Source: an uncultured Eubacteriales bacterium
GTDB taxonomy: Bacteria > Bacillota > Clostridia > Lachnospirales > Cellulosilyticaceae
Assembly (NCBI GenBank): GCA_900551325.1
Contig: URVM01000022.1
Coordinates: forward strand, 1 to 58,256
Direction: 5' to 3'
DNA: 58,256 nucleotides
Part shown: positions 24,677-33,667 of the stretch, piece by piece
Layout of the letters: every line of letters begins with the position of its first letter
Position numbering within the stretch: the first letter of the stretch is position 1
The notes under the pieces: generated by a model
Told to the model about the DNA's origin: nothing
Database searches by the model: none
Seen by the model: the letters and a program-made list of their open reading frames with translations, nothing else
Made by a program: the position numbers and the translations under genes

Positions 24677-24880
24677 ATGCCATTACATAATTGTGTAAAG
24701 ATATACCGAGAGGAAAAGGGTATTAGTCAAACAGAGCTTGGTAAATTATGTGGTGTATCAAGGCAAACGATTAGTAGTATTGAACGGGGAGATTATCACC
24801 CGTCTGTTGTACTGGCACTACGTATTGCCGGGATTTTTGGTAAGACAGTTGAAGATTTGTTTAGTTGGGAGGAGGAATAA
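24677..24880 (+). CDS. XRE-family transcriptional regulator
   Basis: A 67-aa one-domain Cro/CI-type helix-turn-helix protein (YREEKGISQTELGKLCGVSR, then SSIERGDYHPSVVLALRIA). It belongs to the YozG/YgzD-like group of small regulators that accompany DUF3169-type or other membrane genes. AGGAGGTGA lies 6 bases before the ATG. Three perfect operators cover its promoter. Its stop codon lies 2 bases before the DUF3169 start codon, so the pair are co-expressed. Confidence 0.95.
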   Translation: MPLHNCVKIYREEKGISQTELGKLCGVSRQTISSIERGDYHPSVVLALRIAGIFGKTVEDLFSWEEE

Positions 24881-24882
24881 TT

Positions 24883-25587
24883 ATGAAAGATTATAAATGG
24901 GGAAAGGCCTTAGTAATTTTTTTGGTTTGTGGTTTAGTTGGTGCTGTATTAGGTGGTGGACTTCAAATGTTAGGAAATATTGTAGAACCAACAGCCTTGA
25001 CGCAAGCACTCAATCAGTTTGCACCTAATCTTTTCTTAGTTGCATTAGCATGTGGGATAATTGGTATAGTAGGGTATTTTTATTTTAATTATCTCCTAAA
25101 AAAAGATGGTTATAGTAATGAAGAAGGCTCTTTATTTGAGCGCAATGAAAACAAAATGAGTGTTGTAATGGTCTTTTCTACAGTATGTGCAATTATCAAT
25201 TTCACAGCTTTTGGTGTAAATTTATCTAATGAGTTAGCATTTGGTTATTTTTTAGTGTTTATGGTGAATGTTGTTCTTTCTTTTATGGGAGAGGTTGCAA
25301 ATATTTCACTAGTAAAGAAAGTAAGACCTGAGCTTAATGCAGATCCGGTAGATTTTAAATTCAAGAAGGATTATTTTGATTCCTTAGATGAGTGCGAAAA
25401 GATTAAAACAGGAAAAGCAAGTTATAAAACTATAAGTGCTATGGTGGTAGTGTATGTGAGCGTATTTGTAATTTGTTGGCTACTCATTATGTCATTTGAA
25501 GTAAGTCCTATTATCTGCCTACCTGTAGGAATCCTTTGGTTGATGCAGACTGTAATTTCGACATATCATTCATGTAAGCAAAAATAA
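24883..25587 (+). CDS. DUF3169 family membrane protein
   Basis: A protein of about 234 aa with roughly six hydrophobic segments (residues 9-30, 45-70, 90-110, 118-140, 178-200 and 205-225) and a soluble stretch containing KKVRPELNADPVDFKFKKDY, a conserved region of DUF3169. The family function is unknown; it is normally found directly after a small XRE regulator, exactly as here. ATG 24883 is chosen because GGAGGAGG lies 8 bases upstream; an in-frame GTG/ATG at 24865 overlaps the regulator gene. A membrane transport or stress role is often proposed but unproven. Confidence 0.85.
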   Translation: MKDYKWGKALVIFLVCGLVGAVLGGGLQMLGNIVEPTALTQALNQFAPNLFLVALACGIIGIVGYFYFNYLLKKDGYSNEEGSLFERNENKMSVVMVFSTVCAIINFTAFGVNLSNELAFGYFLVFMVNVVLSFMGEVANISLVKKVRPELNADPVDFKFKKDYFDSLDECEKIKTGKASYKTISAMVVVYVSVFVICWLLIMSFEVSPIICLPVGILWLMQTVISTYHSCKQK

Positions 25588-25642
25588 ATTAATAGTACAA
25601 TTTAATTATTATAAGAGTGAATTCAAAGTGGTATGATTTCAA

Positions 25643-25681
25643 AGAAAGTCAAGTGTGTATACATTGTGGCTTTCTTTTTTT
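25643..25681 (+). terminator. Terminator after the DUF3169 gene
   Basis: An 8-base stem, AGAAAGTC with GGCTTTCT including a G-U pair, and a run of seven T. Confidence 0.65.
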
Positions 25682-25765
25682 ATTAAGGATAGATACCTAG
25701 TAGTTTTAATCAGTATATAGACATATAATGTAGGTAATTAAATGTTGGGGAGAAGGATATATAAT

Positions 25766-26437
25766 ATGCTTAGGTTTAAACAAGAGCTATGGAAACTAAT
25801 ACAAAAAGGAAGTAGCATAATACGCAATATGTTTGTAGGTGCTATGTTTATTATACTCATACTATGTGGTGTGATAGTATTTGCTATGTTACAAGATTTA
25901 ACACAAGAAGATGCCCTACTCATATTTAGTTTAGCTGGAACAACAGGGAGTGCTTGTATAGGTTTTATTATTTATGCTATATGGGAGTATGATACATATA
26001 AAAAGATACGAAGAAGAAGATATGAAGCACTTACAGAAGAAGAGCTTAAAGAAATAGCAATGGACCTTTTAAGTATTTCTAAAAACAGCTCCATCACTTG
26101 GGGAAAAGGAAGAATATACAGTTATATGGTTATACTAGGAAAGCCCTTTACAGAAAGCTTTTCTTGGCTAAACTATAAAGACATTGTATGGGCATATGAA
26201 GGAAGAGAGACTTACCCTTGGTCATTCCATAGAAATTCCCCCCACACCAAGAACTGCTTAATCATAAAAGATGACCTAGGAAACGGGTATAAGATAGACT
26301 GTGATAAAGTATATTACAAGGATGAACTTGAAATGATTAAACAAAGGGCACCCAGATGTAGGATAGGGTATAGCCGTGCCAGGAATAAGGTTTATAAGAT
26401 GGACTCTGCCACATTTCATTATAAGCATGATTTATAA
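25766..26437 (+). CDS. Hypothetical membrane protein
   Basis: A protein of about 223 aa that I do not recognise. Two hydrophobic helices (residues 22-44 and 53-73) are followed by a basic stretch (YKKIRRRRYEAL) and a cytosolic domain of about 150 residues containing SITWGKGRIYSYMVILG and a KDIVWAYEGRE motif. ATG 25766 fits the upstream AGAAGGA; an in-frame ATG at 25742 lacks one. It is monocistronic, between a terminator and a tRNA. The pattern resembles small PH-like or immunity-type membrane proteins, but that is only a shape comparison. Confidence 0.65.
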   Translation: MLRFKQELWKLIQKGSSIIRNMFVGAMFIILILCGVIVFAMLQDLTQEDALLIFSLAGTTGSACIGFIIYAIWEYDTYKKIRRRRYEALTEEELKEIAMDLLSISKNSSITWGKGRIYSYMVILGKPFTESFSWLNYKDIVWAYEGRETYPWSFHRNSPHTKNCLIIKDDLGNGYKIDCDKVYYKDELEMIKQRAPRCRIGYSRARNKVYKMDSATFHYKHDL

Positions 26438-26445
26438 TAACACCA

Positions 26446-26474
26446 TTGTATACTTTGCCCATCTATGCTAAAAT
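26446..26474 (+). promoter_or_regulatory. Promoter of tRNA-Arg(TCG)
   Basis: TTGTAT (26446-26451), a 17-base spacer and TAAAAT (26469-26474) end 11 bases before the tRNA. Confidence 0.6.
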
Positions 26475-26485
26475 AAACAACGTAA

Positions 26486-26559
26486 GCACACGTAGTTCAG
26501 CTGGATAGAGCGTCTGACTTCGGATCAGAATGTCGTGGGTTCGAATCCTACCGTGTGTG
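26486..26559 (+). tRNA. tRNA-Arg (anticodon TCG)
   Basis: A 74-nt cloverleaf: acceptor GCACACG with CGTGTGT (a G-U first pair), D arm GTTC/AGAGC region, anticodon stem TCTGA/TCAGA with loop CTTCGGA (anticodon TCG), and T arm GTGGG-TTCGAAT-CCTAC. CCA is not encoded. It reads CGA codons. Confidence 0.95.
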
Positions 26560-26565
26560 TTATAT

Positions 26566-26622
26566 AGAGCATCTAATCTTTTGTAAATTAAAATTTTACA
26601 AAGGATAAGGTGCTCTTTTTTA
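26566..26622 (+). terminator. Terminator after tRNA-Arg(TCG)
   Basis: A long imperfect hairpin: AGAGCA at its base pairs with TGCTCT, and TTTTGTAA with TTACAAA near the loop. A run of T follows. Confidence 0.75.
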
Positions 26623-26897
26623 TTGGGTATACATACCATCAAGAGTTTGACAAAAAGGTTGTGGTGATTTGTTGTTTAATTTATTACAGTTTATTACCAT
26701 ATCATACAAAAAATTCATACCGTTACTTGATCCATCTTAGTGATAATACTTTTTTGAGAACAGTGTCATTTCTTGTCTTAATTACATACTATATACTGTA
26801 CTTATTATATCCAAGCCTTATGTACTTATCTTAATACTTGTAAAGTATTTATCTCGACATCATTTTCTATTTTTCTTTTAATAAAGGAGGTTTTTGT

Positions 26898-28334
26898 ATG
26901 GGTCTTTTATCTGCAACCAAAACAGTTACACCGAATCACATTTCATGCGATGGAACATCTCGTATTACTTTAGCGCTTCGTGCTGAACCTGGCCTTGCTA
27001 TTCCTATGGACATCATGCTTGTTCTTGATCAATCTGGAAGTATGAGAAACAGAATGCCTGATTTAAAAGCTGCAGCTAAAGCTTTTGTAGCTACTATTGC
27101 TAATGCATCAAATAATCTTCCACCTGAGACTGATCCACCAGCATCACCTATTGCAGGAGGTACTAAAATTGGTATTGTAAAATTCGCCAGTGGTGCTACT
27201 GTTGCTCAAGGACTTACTGATAATGTATCTGCGCTAAATTCAGCTATTAATGGACTTTCAGCTGGTGGAAATACTAATCATGAAGCTGCTTTTGAACTTG
27301 CACATACTGAAGTTAACAAAGGTAGCAATTCACGTAAAATTATTATTATGTTCACAGATGGTGTTACAACAGCTGGTGCTAACCCTTATTCAACTCAAGA
27401 TATCCGTGATGATGGTATTACTATCTATTGCATAGGCTTAACTGGCACAGGTGGAGTAGACGTTAACGCACTTATTGCTTGGGCTGGTACATCTGCTAAT
27501 GTGGTTGTTAGTAACAATGTAGCTGATCTTGAGAAACTTTTTATCCAGATCGCTAATACACTTACACGTCCACATCCTACCAAAATTAAAGTAATTGATA
27601 TTGTGTCTCCAGACTTTCAAATTTTAGATGTTGACGGGAATCCTTCTACTAGTGATCCAAGAATTACTATTAACCAAACTGATAATACTGTTACTTGGGA
27701 AATAACTGAACTAGGTAAGGATAAAGTAGAAATAGCTTATCTTTATATAGATATTCAGCATGACCCTAATACTGGAGAAGGTACAAAACATGCTAATACT
27801 TCTATCTCCTATCAAGATGATCAAATTAAAACACCAGATTATACCATCTTCCAAGTTGATGATCAAATTGTTGTAACATGCTGTCCATTCCCTAATCCTG
27901 AAGTTATAGAATACTATCCTGTTACACCTATTGAAGAACTTAATGCATGCGAAGATGAAATTACTATAGATGTGGGAGATACCTACTTTGAATCTCTTGG
28001 ACATTTTATTAATATTTTCGTAAACCTTAAAGAAGTTTGCCCATATCGTCAAGTAGCTGTTGGTATTGAACTTATTGAAACGGACGCACAGGGGAATTCT
28101 TTATCTAATGGTTATCATGCTATTAAAGTCCTAACAATATCTCAGACCAGTGGGCGCTGTAAAGATGTTCAAGTAGGATGTGTAAAATTTGCTGTTCCTG
28201 GAGCTAAAACTACTTCACCAACACCATGTCCAGTACGTTACTTTAGAGCACGTGTCATTACAAACTATATAGGTACAGTTAATAACTGTTGTCCACCTAT
28301 TTTTACTCCACCAGCAGTTATTTCAGCATTATAG
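26898..28334 (+). CDS. von Willebrand factor A domain protein
   Basis: A 478-aa protein with no signal peptide. The vWA domain (about residues 35-225) has a MIDAS motif DQSGS (D44, S46, S48), a matching GGNTNHEAAF threonine site and IIMFTDGV. A beta-rich middle (DUF11-like stretch, 230-330) follows. The C-terminal part (about 345-478) is Cys-rich and resembles the separate 114-residue protein encoded next. AAAGGAGG is 8 bases before the ATG. Metal-dependent protein binding is expected. Lack of a signal peptide plus many Cys would suit a mother-cell-made spore-surface protein or a non-classically exported one; this is an inference. Confidence 0.8.
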   Translation: MGLLSATKTVTPNHISCDGTSRITLALRAEPGLAIPMDIMLVLDQSGSMRNRMPDLKAAAKAFVATIANASNNLPPETDPPASPIAGGTKIGIVKFASGATVAQGLTDNVSALNSAINGLSAGGNTNHEAAFELAHTEVNKGSNSRKIIIMFTDGVTTAGANPYSTQDIRDDGITIYCIGLTGTGGVDVNALIAWAGTSANVVVSNNVADLEKLFIQIANTLTRPHPTKIKVIDIVSPDFQILDVDGNPSTSDPRITINQTDNTVTWEITELGKDKVEIAYLYIDIQHDPNTGEGTKHANTSISYQDDQIKTPDYTIFQVDDQIVVTCCPFPNPEVIEYYPVTPIEELNACEDEITIDVGDTYFESLGHFINIFVNLKEVCPYRQVAVGIELIETDAQGNSLSNGYHAIKVLTISQTSGRCKDVQVGCVKFAVPGAKTTSPTPCPVRYFRARVITNYIGTVNNCCPPIFTPPAVISAL

Positions 28335-28342
28335 TAGTTTAA

Positions 28343-28378
28343 GAAACTTTCTTATCTTTTGAGAAAGTTTCTTTTTTT
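28343..28378 (+). terminator. Terminator after the vWA gene
   Basis: A 10-bp stem, GAAACTTTCT with AGAAAGTTTC, and seven T. Confidence 0.85.
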
Positions 28379-28459
28379 ACCATAAATCCTCACCTTTTCA
28401 GGGTTTTATACATAATCTATCATAGGACAGTTTATATCGTGATCCATAGGGGGGAAATT

Positions 28460-28783
28460 ATGTCTAATAACCTTATCAAATTTGATTCATGCCAAGACAT
28501 TGTTTGTGACACCATAGAAACTACTGTTGATGAAGAGGGTTGTCTTTTTACAGTTCATGCTATACTTAGAAATGTTTGCTGTAATACTTGTATGTCAGTC
28601 GGAGTAATCCTTTATATTGATGACTGTATTTATGCTATTAAATTAAGAGAAGTTTATACTGGGAATTGTAAGTGTGGATGTTGTACACACAAAAACTTAA
28701 CTATCCCTCAGTTCACTTTTATCTTTCCTAAACATTTAGAATGCTGCGCTCATGCTGAAGTTGTGGCTCATTATATTTGTTAG
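28460..28783 (+). CDS. Cys-rich protein related to the vWA C-terminus
   Basis: A protein of about 107 aa with 14 Cys, many in pairs (NVCCNTC, CKCGCC, LECCAHAE). Its order of features, VC.., VGVILYIDD, YAIKLREVY, then an F-rich strand and a final AEVVAHYIC, parallels the end of the upstream vWA protein (EVCPYRQVAVGIELIE, YHAIKVLTI, RARVITNYIG). So the two share a C-terminal module. GGGGGGAAA precedes ATG 28460; an in-frame GTG at 28439 is unsuited. Its own terminators separate it from the vWA gene. Spore-coat-like or metal-binding character is plausible but unproven. Confidence 0.65.
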   Translation: MSNNLIKFDSCQDIVCDTIETTVDEEGCLFTVHAILRNVCCNTCMSVGVILYIDDCIYAIKLREVYTGNCKCGCCTHKNLTIPQFTFIFPKHLECCAHAEVVAHYIC

Positions 28784-28815
28784 TTTTACAAGTGAAAAAT
28801 GAATATAGCATAAAC

Positions 28816-28853
28816 AAAGCCTCCTATATTCTAAAAATAAGGAGGCTTTTGAA
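28816..28853 (+). terminator. Terminator after the Cys-rich gene
   Basis: A 10-bp stem, AAAGCCTCCT with AGGAGGCTTT, and a short T run. The following 310 bases to the next gene are A+T-rich with no feature I can support. Confidence 0.8.
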
Positions 28854-29170
28854 TATTTTTACATTTAAACAAAAAAATATGCCTTATGCTTTGATAATCA
28901 ACGAATAGAGTGTTTAATCTTTTTTGCTTTATAACCTGTAGTTATTTTGAATTAATTGATAAAAGTGGTATTGAGTGCTATGCATCATTAGAAGTAAAAG
29001 TCTACTTATCTAAAGATTTTAGGATACTTATGTAATAATATTTATCACTTAATTGATTGTACTAAATAAATGTATTTATTTTTAAAGTTTTACTTTTTAA
29101 TGATTTTATGTATACTTAAAGTTATATTCATTTGCATGATTATAAAACAACTTTAGTTTAGGAGATATAA

Positions 29171-30160
29171 ATGAATCAAAATTATAGAATTTTATTATAT
29201 TATAAATTTACACTATTAGAGAATGCCGAAGAGTTTACAAAGGAGCATTTAGCCCTATGTAAGAAGCTAAATTTAAAGGGAAGAATCCTTATTTCTCATG
29301 AAGGAATTAATGGTACTTGTTCAGGTACTATTGAAGATACCCAAAAATATATGGAAGCATTAAGATCCTATCCAGGTTTTGAAGATACTATTTTTAAAAT
29401 CGACCCGAGTGATGAGCATGCCTTTCATAAGCTTCACGTAAAACATAGAAAGAGCATCCTGACCCTTCTTCCAGAAGATGATGTAAATCCAAATGACTTA
29501 GTAGGAACATATTTAAAGCCTAAAGAGTTCTATGAAATGCTACAACAAGATGATGTTATCATTGTAGATGGGCGAAATGATTATGAATATGAAATAGGAC
29601 ATTTTAGAGGAGCTATCAAACCTACTGTGAAGAACTTTAAAGAATTTCCTAAGTGGATTGATGAAAGACTAGGGGATCAAAAAGATAAGAAAATTCTTTC
29701 TTACTGTACAGGTGGTATTCGCTGTGAAAAATTAACAGGTGTCTTCTTAAAACAAGGTTTTAAAGAAGTGTATCATTTAGATGGTGGGATTGTAACTTAT
29801 GGTAAAGATGAAGAAGTAAAAGGTAAGCTTTGGGATGGGAAATGCTATGTATTTGATAACCGTATTTCAGTCCCGATTAATAGGACAGAAGAAGATATTG
29901 TAATCTCTAAATGTTCTTTATGCGGTGAACCATCTGATCGTTATATTAACTGTAGAAATGATGTATGTCATACACAATTTATCTGCTGTGAATCTTGTGA
30001 AGAGACACATTTAGGTTTTTGTTCTGATGAGTGTCATGATCATGCAACTAAGCATCCGGAACATGATAGTAGACTTAAATTACAAAAGAAACTTGAGCTA
30101 TATGAAGAATACGGTCAAAAACATGATATGTATGAGTATGCAGTGAAGAATCTAAAATAA
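29171..30160 (+). CDS. trhO: tRNA uridine(34) hydroxylase TrhO
   Basis: A 329-aa cytoplasmic protein of the UPF0176/TrhO (YceA) family. An N-terminal acylphosphatase-like domain (LLYYKFTLLENAEEF, then SHEGINGTCSGT) is followed by a rhodanese domain with the active-site Cys179 in SYCTGGIRCEK. The C-terminus holds a Cys/His cluster (CSLCGE to FCSDECH) that probably binds zinc. TrhO uses O2 and prephenate-independent chemistry to make 5-hydroxyuridine at wobble position 34; the reaction is established for the E. coli and Bacillus relatives. GGAGA precedes the ATG by 8 bases. A MITE-like element starts 12 bases after the stop. Confidence 0.92.
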   Translation: MNQNYRILLYYKFTLLENAEEFTKEHLALCKKLNLKGRILISHEGINGTCSGTIEDTQKYMEALRSYPGFEDTIFKIDPSDEHAFHKLHVKHRKSILTLLPEDDVNPNDLVGTYLKPKEFYEMLQQDDVIIVDGRNDYEYEIGHFRGAIKPTVKNFKEFPKWIDERLGDQKDKKILSYCTGGIRCEKLTGVFLKQGFKEVYHLDGGIVTYGKDEEVKGKLWDGKCYVFDNRISVPINRTEEDIVISKCSLCGEPSDRYINCRNDVCHTQFICCESCEETHLGFCSDECHDHATKHPEHDSRLKLQKKLELYEEYGQKHDMYEYAVKNLK

Positions 30161-30172
30161 AAAAATATAAAG

Positions 30173-30314
30173 AGGCTATCGCAAAACATATAAATAGTCT
30201 GTAAAAATGTATAAGTAAGTTGTATCTATAAAAGCGAGCTATAAAACTAATCAAAAGTTTTATAGCTCGCTTATTTATTTGGGGCAAAAATCATTCATTA
30301 TGTAACAGTTCCTT
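30173..30314. mobile_element. MITE-like hairpin element, copy 1
   Basis: About 142 bp. The left 61 bases align with 38580-38640 at roughly 48 positions (AGGCTATCGCAAAA, TCTGT, AAAATG, TAAGTTGTA). A perfect 16-bp hairpin (30233-30248 with 30256-30271) is followed by a right end reading ATTATGTAAC, whose complement resembles the left end. It ends next to the lyase stop codon and can serve as a terminator for both flanking genes. Confidence 0.5.
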
Positions 30315-30317
30315 AAA

Positions 30318-32318
30318 TTACCAACTAAGTACAGTTAGCTGGCCGTGAGTATCCCAGCAACGAATCTTGCCATAGCTTTTAAGGTTGTTGGCGAGTGCTA
30401 GGTCTGTGGCACCTACTAGGTCTTGGTGGGCAATGAGGATGGTATACTCATCTGTTCCTTTTGTAATCTTGAGTGCTTCAGCAACGGAGTCTGATAGAGG
30501 TGTTTGGGTGTTCATGGAAAGAACGGGAATTTTTTCGCAGTCAAAGTGGATAGGTTGGTTTGCAGGTTGAGTGTGAATGACTGTGATAATAGAGGTATCC
30601 CCTGTATGGGTTAAGCTAAATTTAGCAGCTTCATTATTTTCTAGTTCATTATACTTCTTAGAGAGTAGGCTATCATACTTAGTTAGTTTAGCATTTGGTG
30701 TCATACATGAGAGGGTACATTTGACTTTATCACCGTGATAGGTAATGGTTTGACCTTTGGTAGATACCTTACCTTCATTATTGAAATGGAAGAGTTGATC
30801 ATAGGTGTGTTCCCCTTGGCCTATAAAGCTATCTATAATCACGTAAATATCTGGCTTTATATAAATGACTTTTCTATTGGTAAAGATGCTGCCTTTTTCA
30901 AGGTGCATATATCCAAGGTGACTACCCTCTACCATAGAGAATAAGCCTTTATCTACAAAGTTTCCTTGGATATAGTTGGCTACTTTGCCAAAGCCCCATG
31001 AGCTTATACATTCAGTAAAGGATTGATTATCTACAACGGTTGTATTGTGTGCAAAGGCAGCCTTTAAATCGTTGCGAATAGGTTTATGCATATAGGTAAA
31101 GCGTCCACTATCAACTAAAATATCTTCTCCTTGTGCAAAGAGGTCAATATGAAGGAGGTTGGCATGACCATGACCACTTCCTATACTGCCACAATGGAAG
31201 TGAAGATAGTTGGCATCATCTTCCCATGAATCACGTAAATAGTAGTTACCACTATCAGGAAGTATACTATGTGTATGAGTAGGTGCTTCATGTGGAAGTT
31301 GTTCATAGACATGAATAGCTTCTAGGCCTTCATACCAGGAGCTTATTGGGTCTAGTATAGGTAGTCCACCAAATTTAAGTGTAGGATCTTTAAATAAGTA
31401 AGCACCTCTTGAAAGGACATCACGTAAATCTGTATGGTCTGAATCTCCTTGAGTTACTTGATGATGGTTTGGCTTAGCCCAGTTTAGGTTGGTATAACAC
31501 ATTTTTAGTGTTTTTTTAGTGAGCATAGGTGGTAGGTCTATATTTACACGTCTTGCTGTAGAGATAACATTTTGGAAAGAGTGAAGCACTTCGTTATGAT
31601 ACATAGGAGATTGCTCCCAGTGGGTTCCATCATCCATAACTTGAATGGTAGCGTGTTCACTTAGCCTAGAGAGAGCTGTCTCCATATAAGTTTGCCCTAT
31701 GTCTTGGGAAGACAAGAAGGCACCAAGTAGAAAGAGGCCTTGATTTTGGATAACCCCCCAGTTACTCATAGTACGGAAGGAATCATGGACATCATGAAGA
31801 TAAGTACCGTGTTCAAGGAGAGAATGAATGAATTTATCCATAAAAGCTGGTGTAAAGGCAGGGCTTTTATGCATATGAATATAGGCTCTAAGCCAATTTT
31901 CTATACGGATAGCTGAGTCTATGGTGCGCCAAGTGGTACGCATACTTTCTGGCGTAAAGGATGCATGGTCAATAAAGTCTGTTACAAGACGAACGAAATT
32001 TTCAGGGTATTTTTCATCTTGCGTTAGTGAATAAGCTTCACCTAAGCTACTGACATACCCATGTCTAACAAGCATAAAAATCCATTCATCATCTTCAGCA
32101 GGTATAAACTCCCAATCAATGGTGTCTTTAAAGGTGACAGGGTGTATAGTAGGCTCCATATCCCATGGCTTATCAAATAAAAAAGTATTTTCACAAACTT
32201 CATTGGCAATGCGTATAACGTGAGCGACTTCATGAGGGAAATGTTGTTTGATAAACTGACCAATTTCAAGTAAATGTTCTGTGTTAAATACTTTCTCAGG
32301 ACTTAAAGTAATTTGCAT
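30318..32318 (-). CDS. Heparinase II/III-family polysaccharide lyase
   Basis: A 666-aa protein without signal peptide. The N-terminal alpha/alpha toroid (to about 330) carries TMSNWGVIQNQGLFLLGAFL and HWEQSPMYHNEV, where the conserved Asn, Tyr and His of the catalytic groove lie. The beta-sandwich part has GSGHGHANLLHIDLFAQGED, DSGRFTY and AHNTTVVD, the heparinase II/III metal and His motifs. Such lyases cleave uronic-acid glycans by beta-elimination. The absence of a signal peptide suggests action on imported oligosaccharides. It is divergent from a GH88 unsaturated glucuronyl hydrolase, which removes exactly the unsaturated end such a lyase makes. GGGGG lies before its ATG. The exact glycan (heparin-like, chondroitin, alginate or ulvan) is unknown. 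Confidence 0.85.
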   Translation of the reverse strand: MQITLSPEKVFNTEHLLEIGQFIKQHFPHEVAHVIRIANEVCENTFLFDKPWDMEPTIHPVTFKDTIDWEFIPAEDDEWIFMLVRHGYVSSLGEAYSLTQDEKYPENFVRLVTDFIDHASFTPESMRTTWRTIDSAIRIENWLRAYIHMHKSPAFTPAFMDKFIHSLLEHGTYLHDVHDSFRTMSNWGVIQNQGLFLLGAFLSSQDIGQTYMETALSRLSEHATIQVMDDGTHWEQSPMYHNEVLHSFQNVISTARRVNIDLPPMLTKKTLKMCYTNLNWAKPNHHQVTQGDSDHTDLRDVLSRGAYLFKDPTLKFGGLPILDPISSWYEGLEAIHVYEQLPHEAPTHTHSILPDSGNYYLRDSWEDDANYLHFHCGSIGSGHGHANLLHIDLFAQGEDILVDSGRFTYMHKPIRNDLKAAFAHNTTVVDNQSFTECISSWGFGKVANYIQGNFVDKGLFSMVEGSHLGYMHLEKGSIFTNRKVIYIKPDIYVIIDSFIGQGEHTYDQLFHFNNEGKVSTKGQTITYHGDKVKCTLSCMTPNAKLTKYDSLLSKKYNELENNEAAKFSLTHTGDTSIITVIHTQPANQPIHFDCEKIPVLSMNTQTPLSDSVAEALKITKGTDEYTILIAHQDLVGATDLALANNLKSYGKIRCWDTHGQLTVLSW

Positions 32319-32482
32319 TTGTAAAACCCCCTATAATAAAATTTAGCTTACTCATAAACTACACTAAAATAAATAAAATTTTAGTAAAATATATGTTTAT
32401 TTAAATTTAATTATAATATATAATTAAATTATGTAAAATATAACGTGAAGTTATATAAAATATTTTAATAAGGGGAGTAATC
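32319..32482. promoter_or_regulatory. Divergent promoter region, lyase/GH88
   Basis: A very A+T-rich 164-base spacer between divergent starts, with several TATAAT-like words (for example TATAAT near 32411). It probably holds both promoters and a shared operator, but I cannot define boxes with confidence. Confidence 0.3.
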
Positions 32483-33622
32483 ATGAAGCAGTTAGTTAAA
32501 CAAGGATTAGATCAGGCCTATGAGATTACTAAAAGGAGTTTAGCTGATTTTACAGGAGGATTTCCAACTACCTATACTACAGAAAATATATATGGAAAAG
32601 AAACTAACTACGAATGGACACCTGGATTTTATACTGGATATGTATGGCTACTTAATGAATACAAAGAAGATGCAGCTTTTTTAGAAGTACTACAAGAACA
32701 TATTAGAAGTTTTCGAGAAAGAATTGATCAAAAAATATGCACTGAAACTCATGATTTAGGATTTTTATATTCGTTATCTTGTGTAGCAGCTTATAAGTTA
32801 ACAGGAGATGAATTTGCAAAAGAAACAGCTCTTATAGCAGCGGATGAGCTTGCCATTAGATTTAGAGAAAAAGGTCAGTTTATACAAGCTTGGGGAAGTT
32901 TAGATGCACCTAATAATTATCGTTTAATCATTGACTGTTTGCTCAACCTACCTTTATTGTACTGGGCGACAGAGGTGACAGGTGATACCAAATATAATCA
33001 TATAGCTTATACTCACCTTAAAACCTGTTTATCACATATTATTAGAGAAGATGCTTCTACTTATCATACTTTTTATTTCAATTATGAAGATGGTACACCT
33101 AGTCATGGTGTAACACATCAGGGATACAAAAATGATTCTACTTGGTCAAGAGGTCAAGCATGGGGAATCTACGGTATTGCACTAAGTTATGCCTATACAA
33201 AAGATGAGTCATTAATCAAGCCATTTAAAGAAGTGACTAAGTATTTTATAGAACATTTACCAAAAGACTATATACCTTACTGGGATTTCACTTTTAAAGA
33301 AGGGGATGAACCTCGGGATTCTTCAGCAGCAGCTATTGCAGTATGTGGTATGTTGGAGATGAAAAAGTATATAGATGATCAAGAATATTGCAGTGAACTA
33401 GACCACTATATTGAAAGTATAATGAGTTCTCTTATTACAAACTACGCTGCTAAAACAGAAGATGAAACAAATGGATTGTTATATAAAGGTACTTATGCAA
33501 GAAAGTCTCCTTATAATAGCTGTGATGACTACGGAGTAAATGAATGTGTACTTTGGGGAGATTATTTTTACGTAGAAGCGCTTATGAGAATGTATAATCC
33601 AGATTGGAAAATGTATTGGTAA
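32483..33622 (+). CDS. GH88 unsaturated glucuronyl hydrolase
   Basis: A 379-aa cytoplasmic alpha/alpha-barrel protein. D91 in THDLGF and D151 in IIDCLLNLPLL match the two catalytic Asp of the Bacillus enzyme (D88, D149), and HQGYKNDSTWSRGQAWGIYG plus RDSSAAAIA are family signatures. It removes the 4,5-unsaturated uronic acid from oligosaccharides made by lyases, by hydration. The divergent lyase gene and downstream GH31 gene give the pathway: lyase, GH88, then exo-glycosidase. GGGGAG precedes the ATG. A GH105 rhamnogalacturonyl specificity is less likely given the Asp spacing and signatures. Confidence 0.9.
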   Translation: MKQLVKQGLDQAYEITKRSLADFTGGFPTTYTTENIYGKETNYEWTPGFYTGYVWLLNEYKEDAAFLEVLQEHIRSFRERIDQKICTETHDLGFLYSLSCVAAYKLTGDEFAKETALIAADELAIRFREKGQFIQAWGSLDAPNNYRLIIDCLLNLPLLYWATEVTGDTKYNHIAYTHLKTCLSHIIREDASTYHTFYFNYEDGTPSHGVTHQGYKNDSTWSRGQAWGIYGIALSYAYTKDESLIKPFKEVTKYFIEHLPKDYIPYWDFTFKEGDEPRDSSAAAIAVCGMLEMKKYIDDQEYCSELDHYIESIMSSLITNYAAKTEDETNGLLYKGTYARKSPYNSCDDYGVNECVLWGDYFYVEALMRMYNPDWKMYW

Positions 33623-33667
33623 TTAAATAAATTCAAATAGAGTAAAACTATAAGAGGGGTTGAATAG

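Noticed and set aside
26610..26834. 74-codon plus-strand frame after the tRNA
   Set aside because: Begins inside the tRNA terminator hairpin, has no ribosome site, and has the Tyr/Leu/Ile bias of chance frames.
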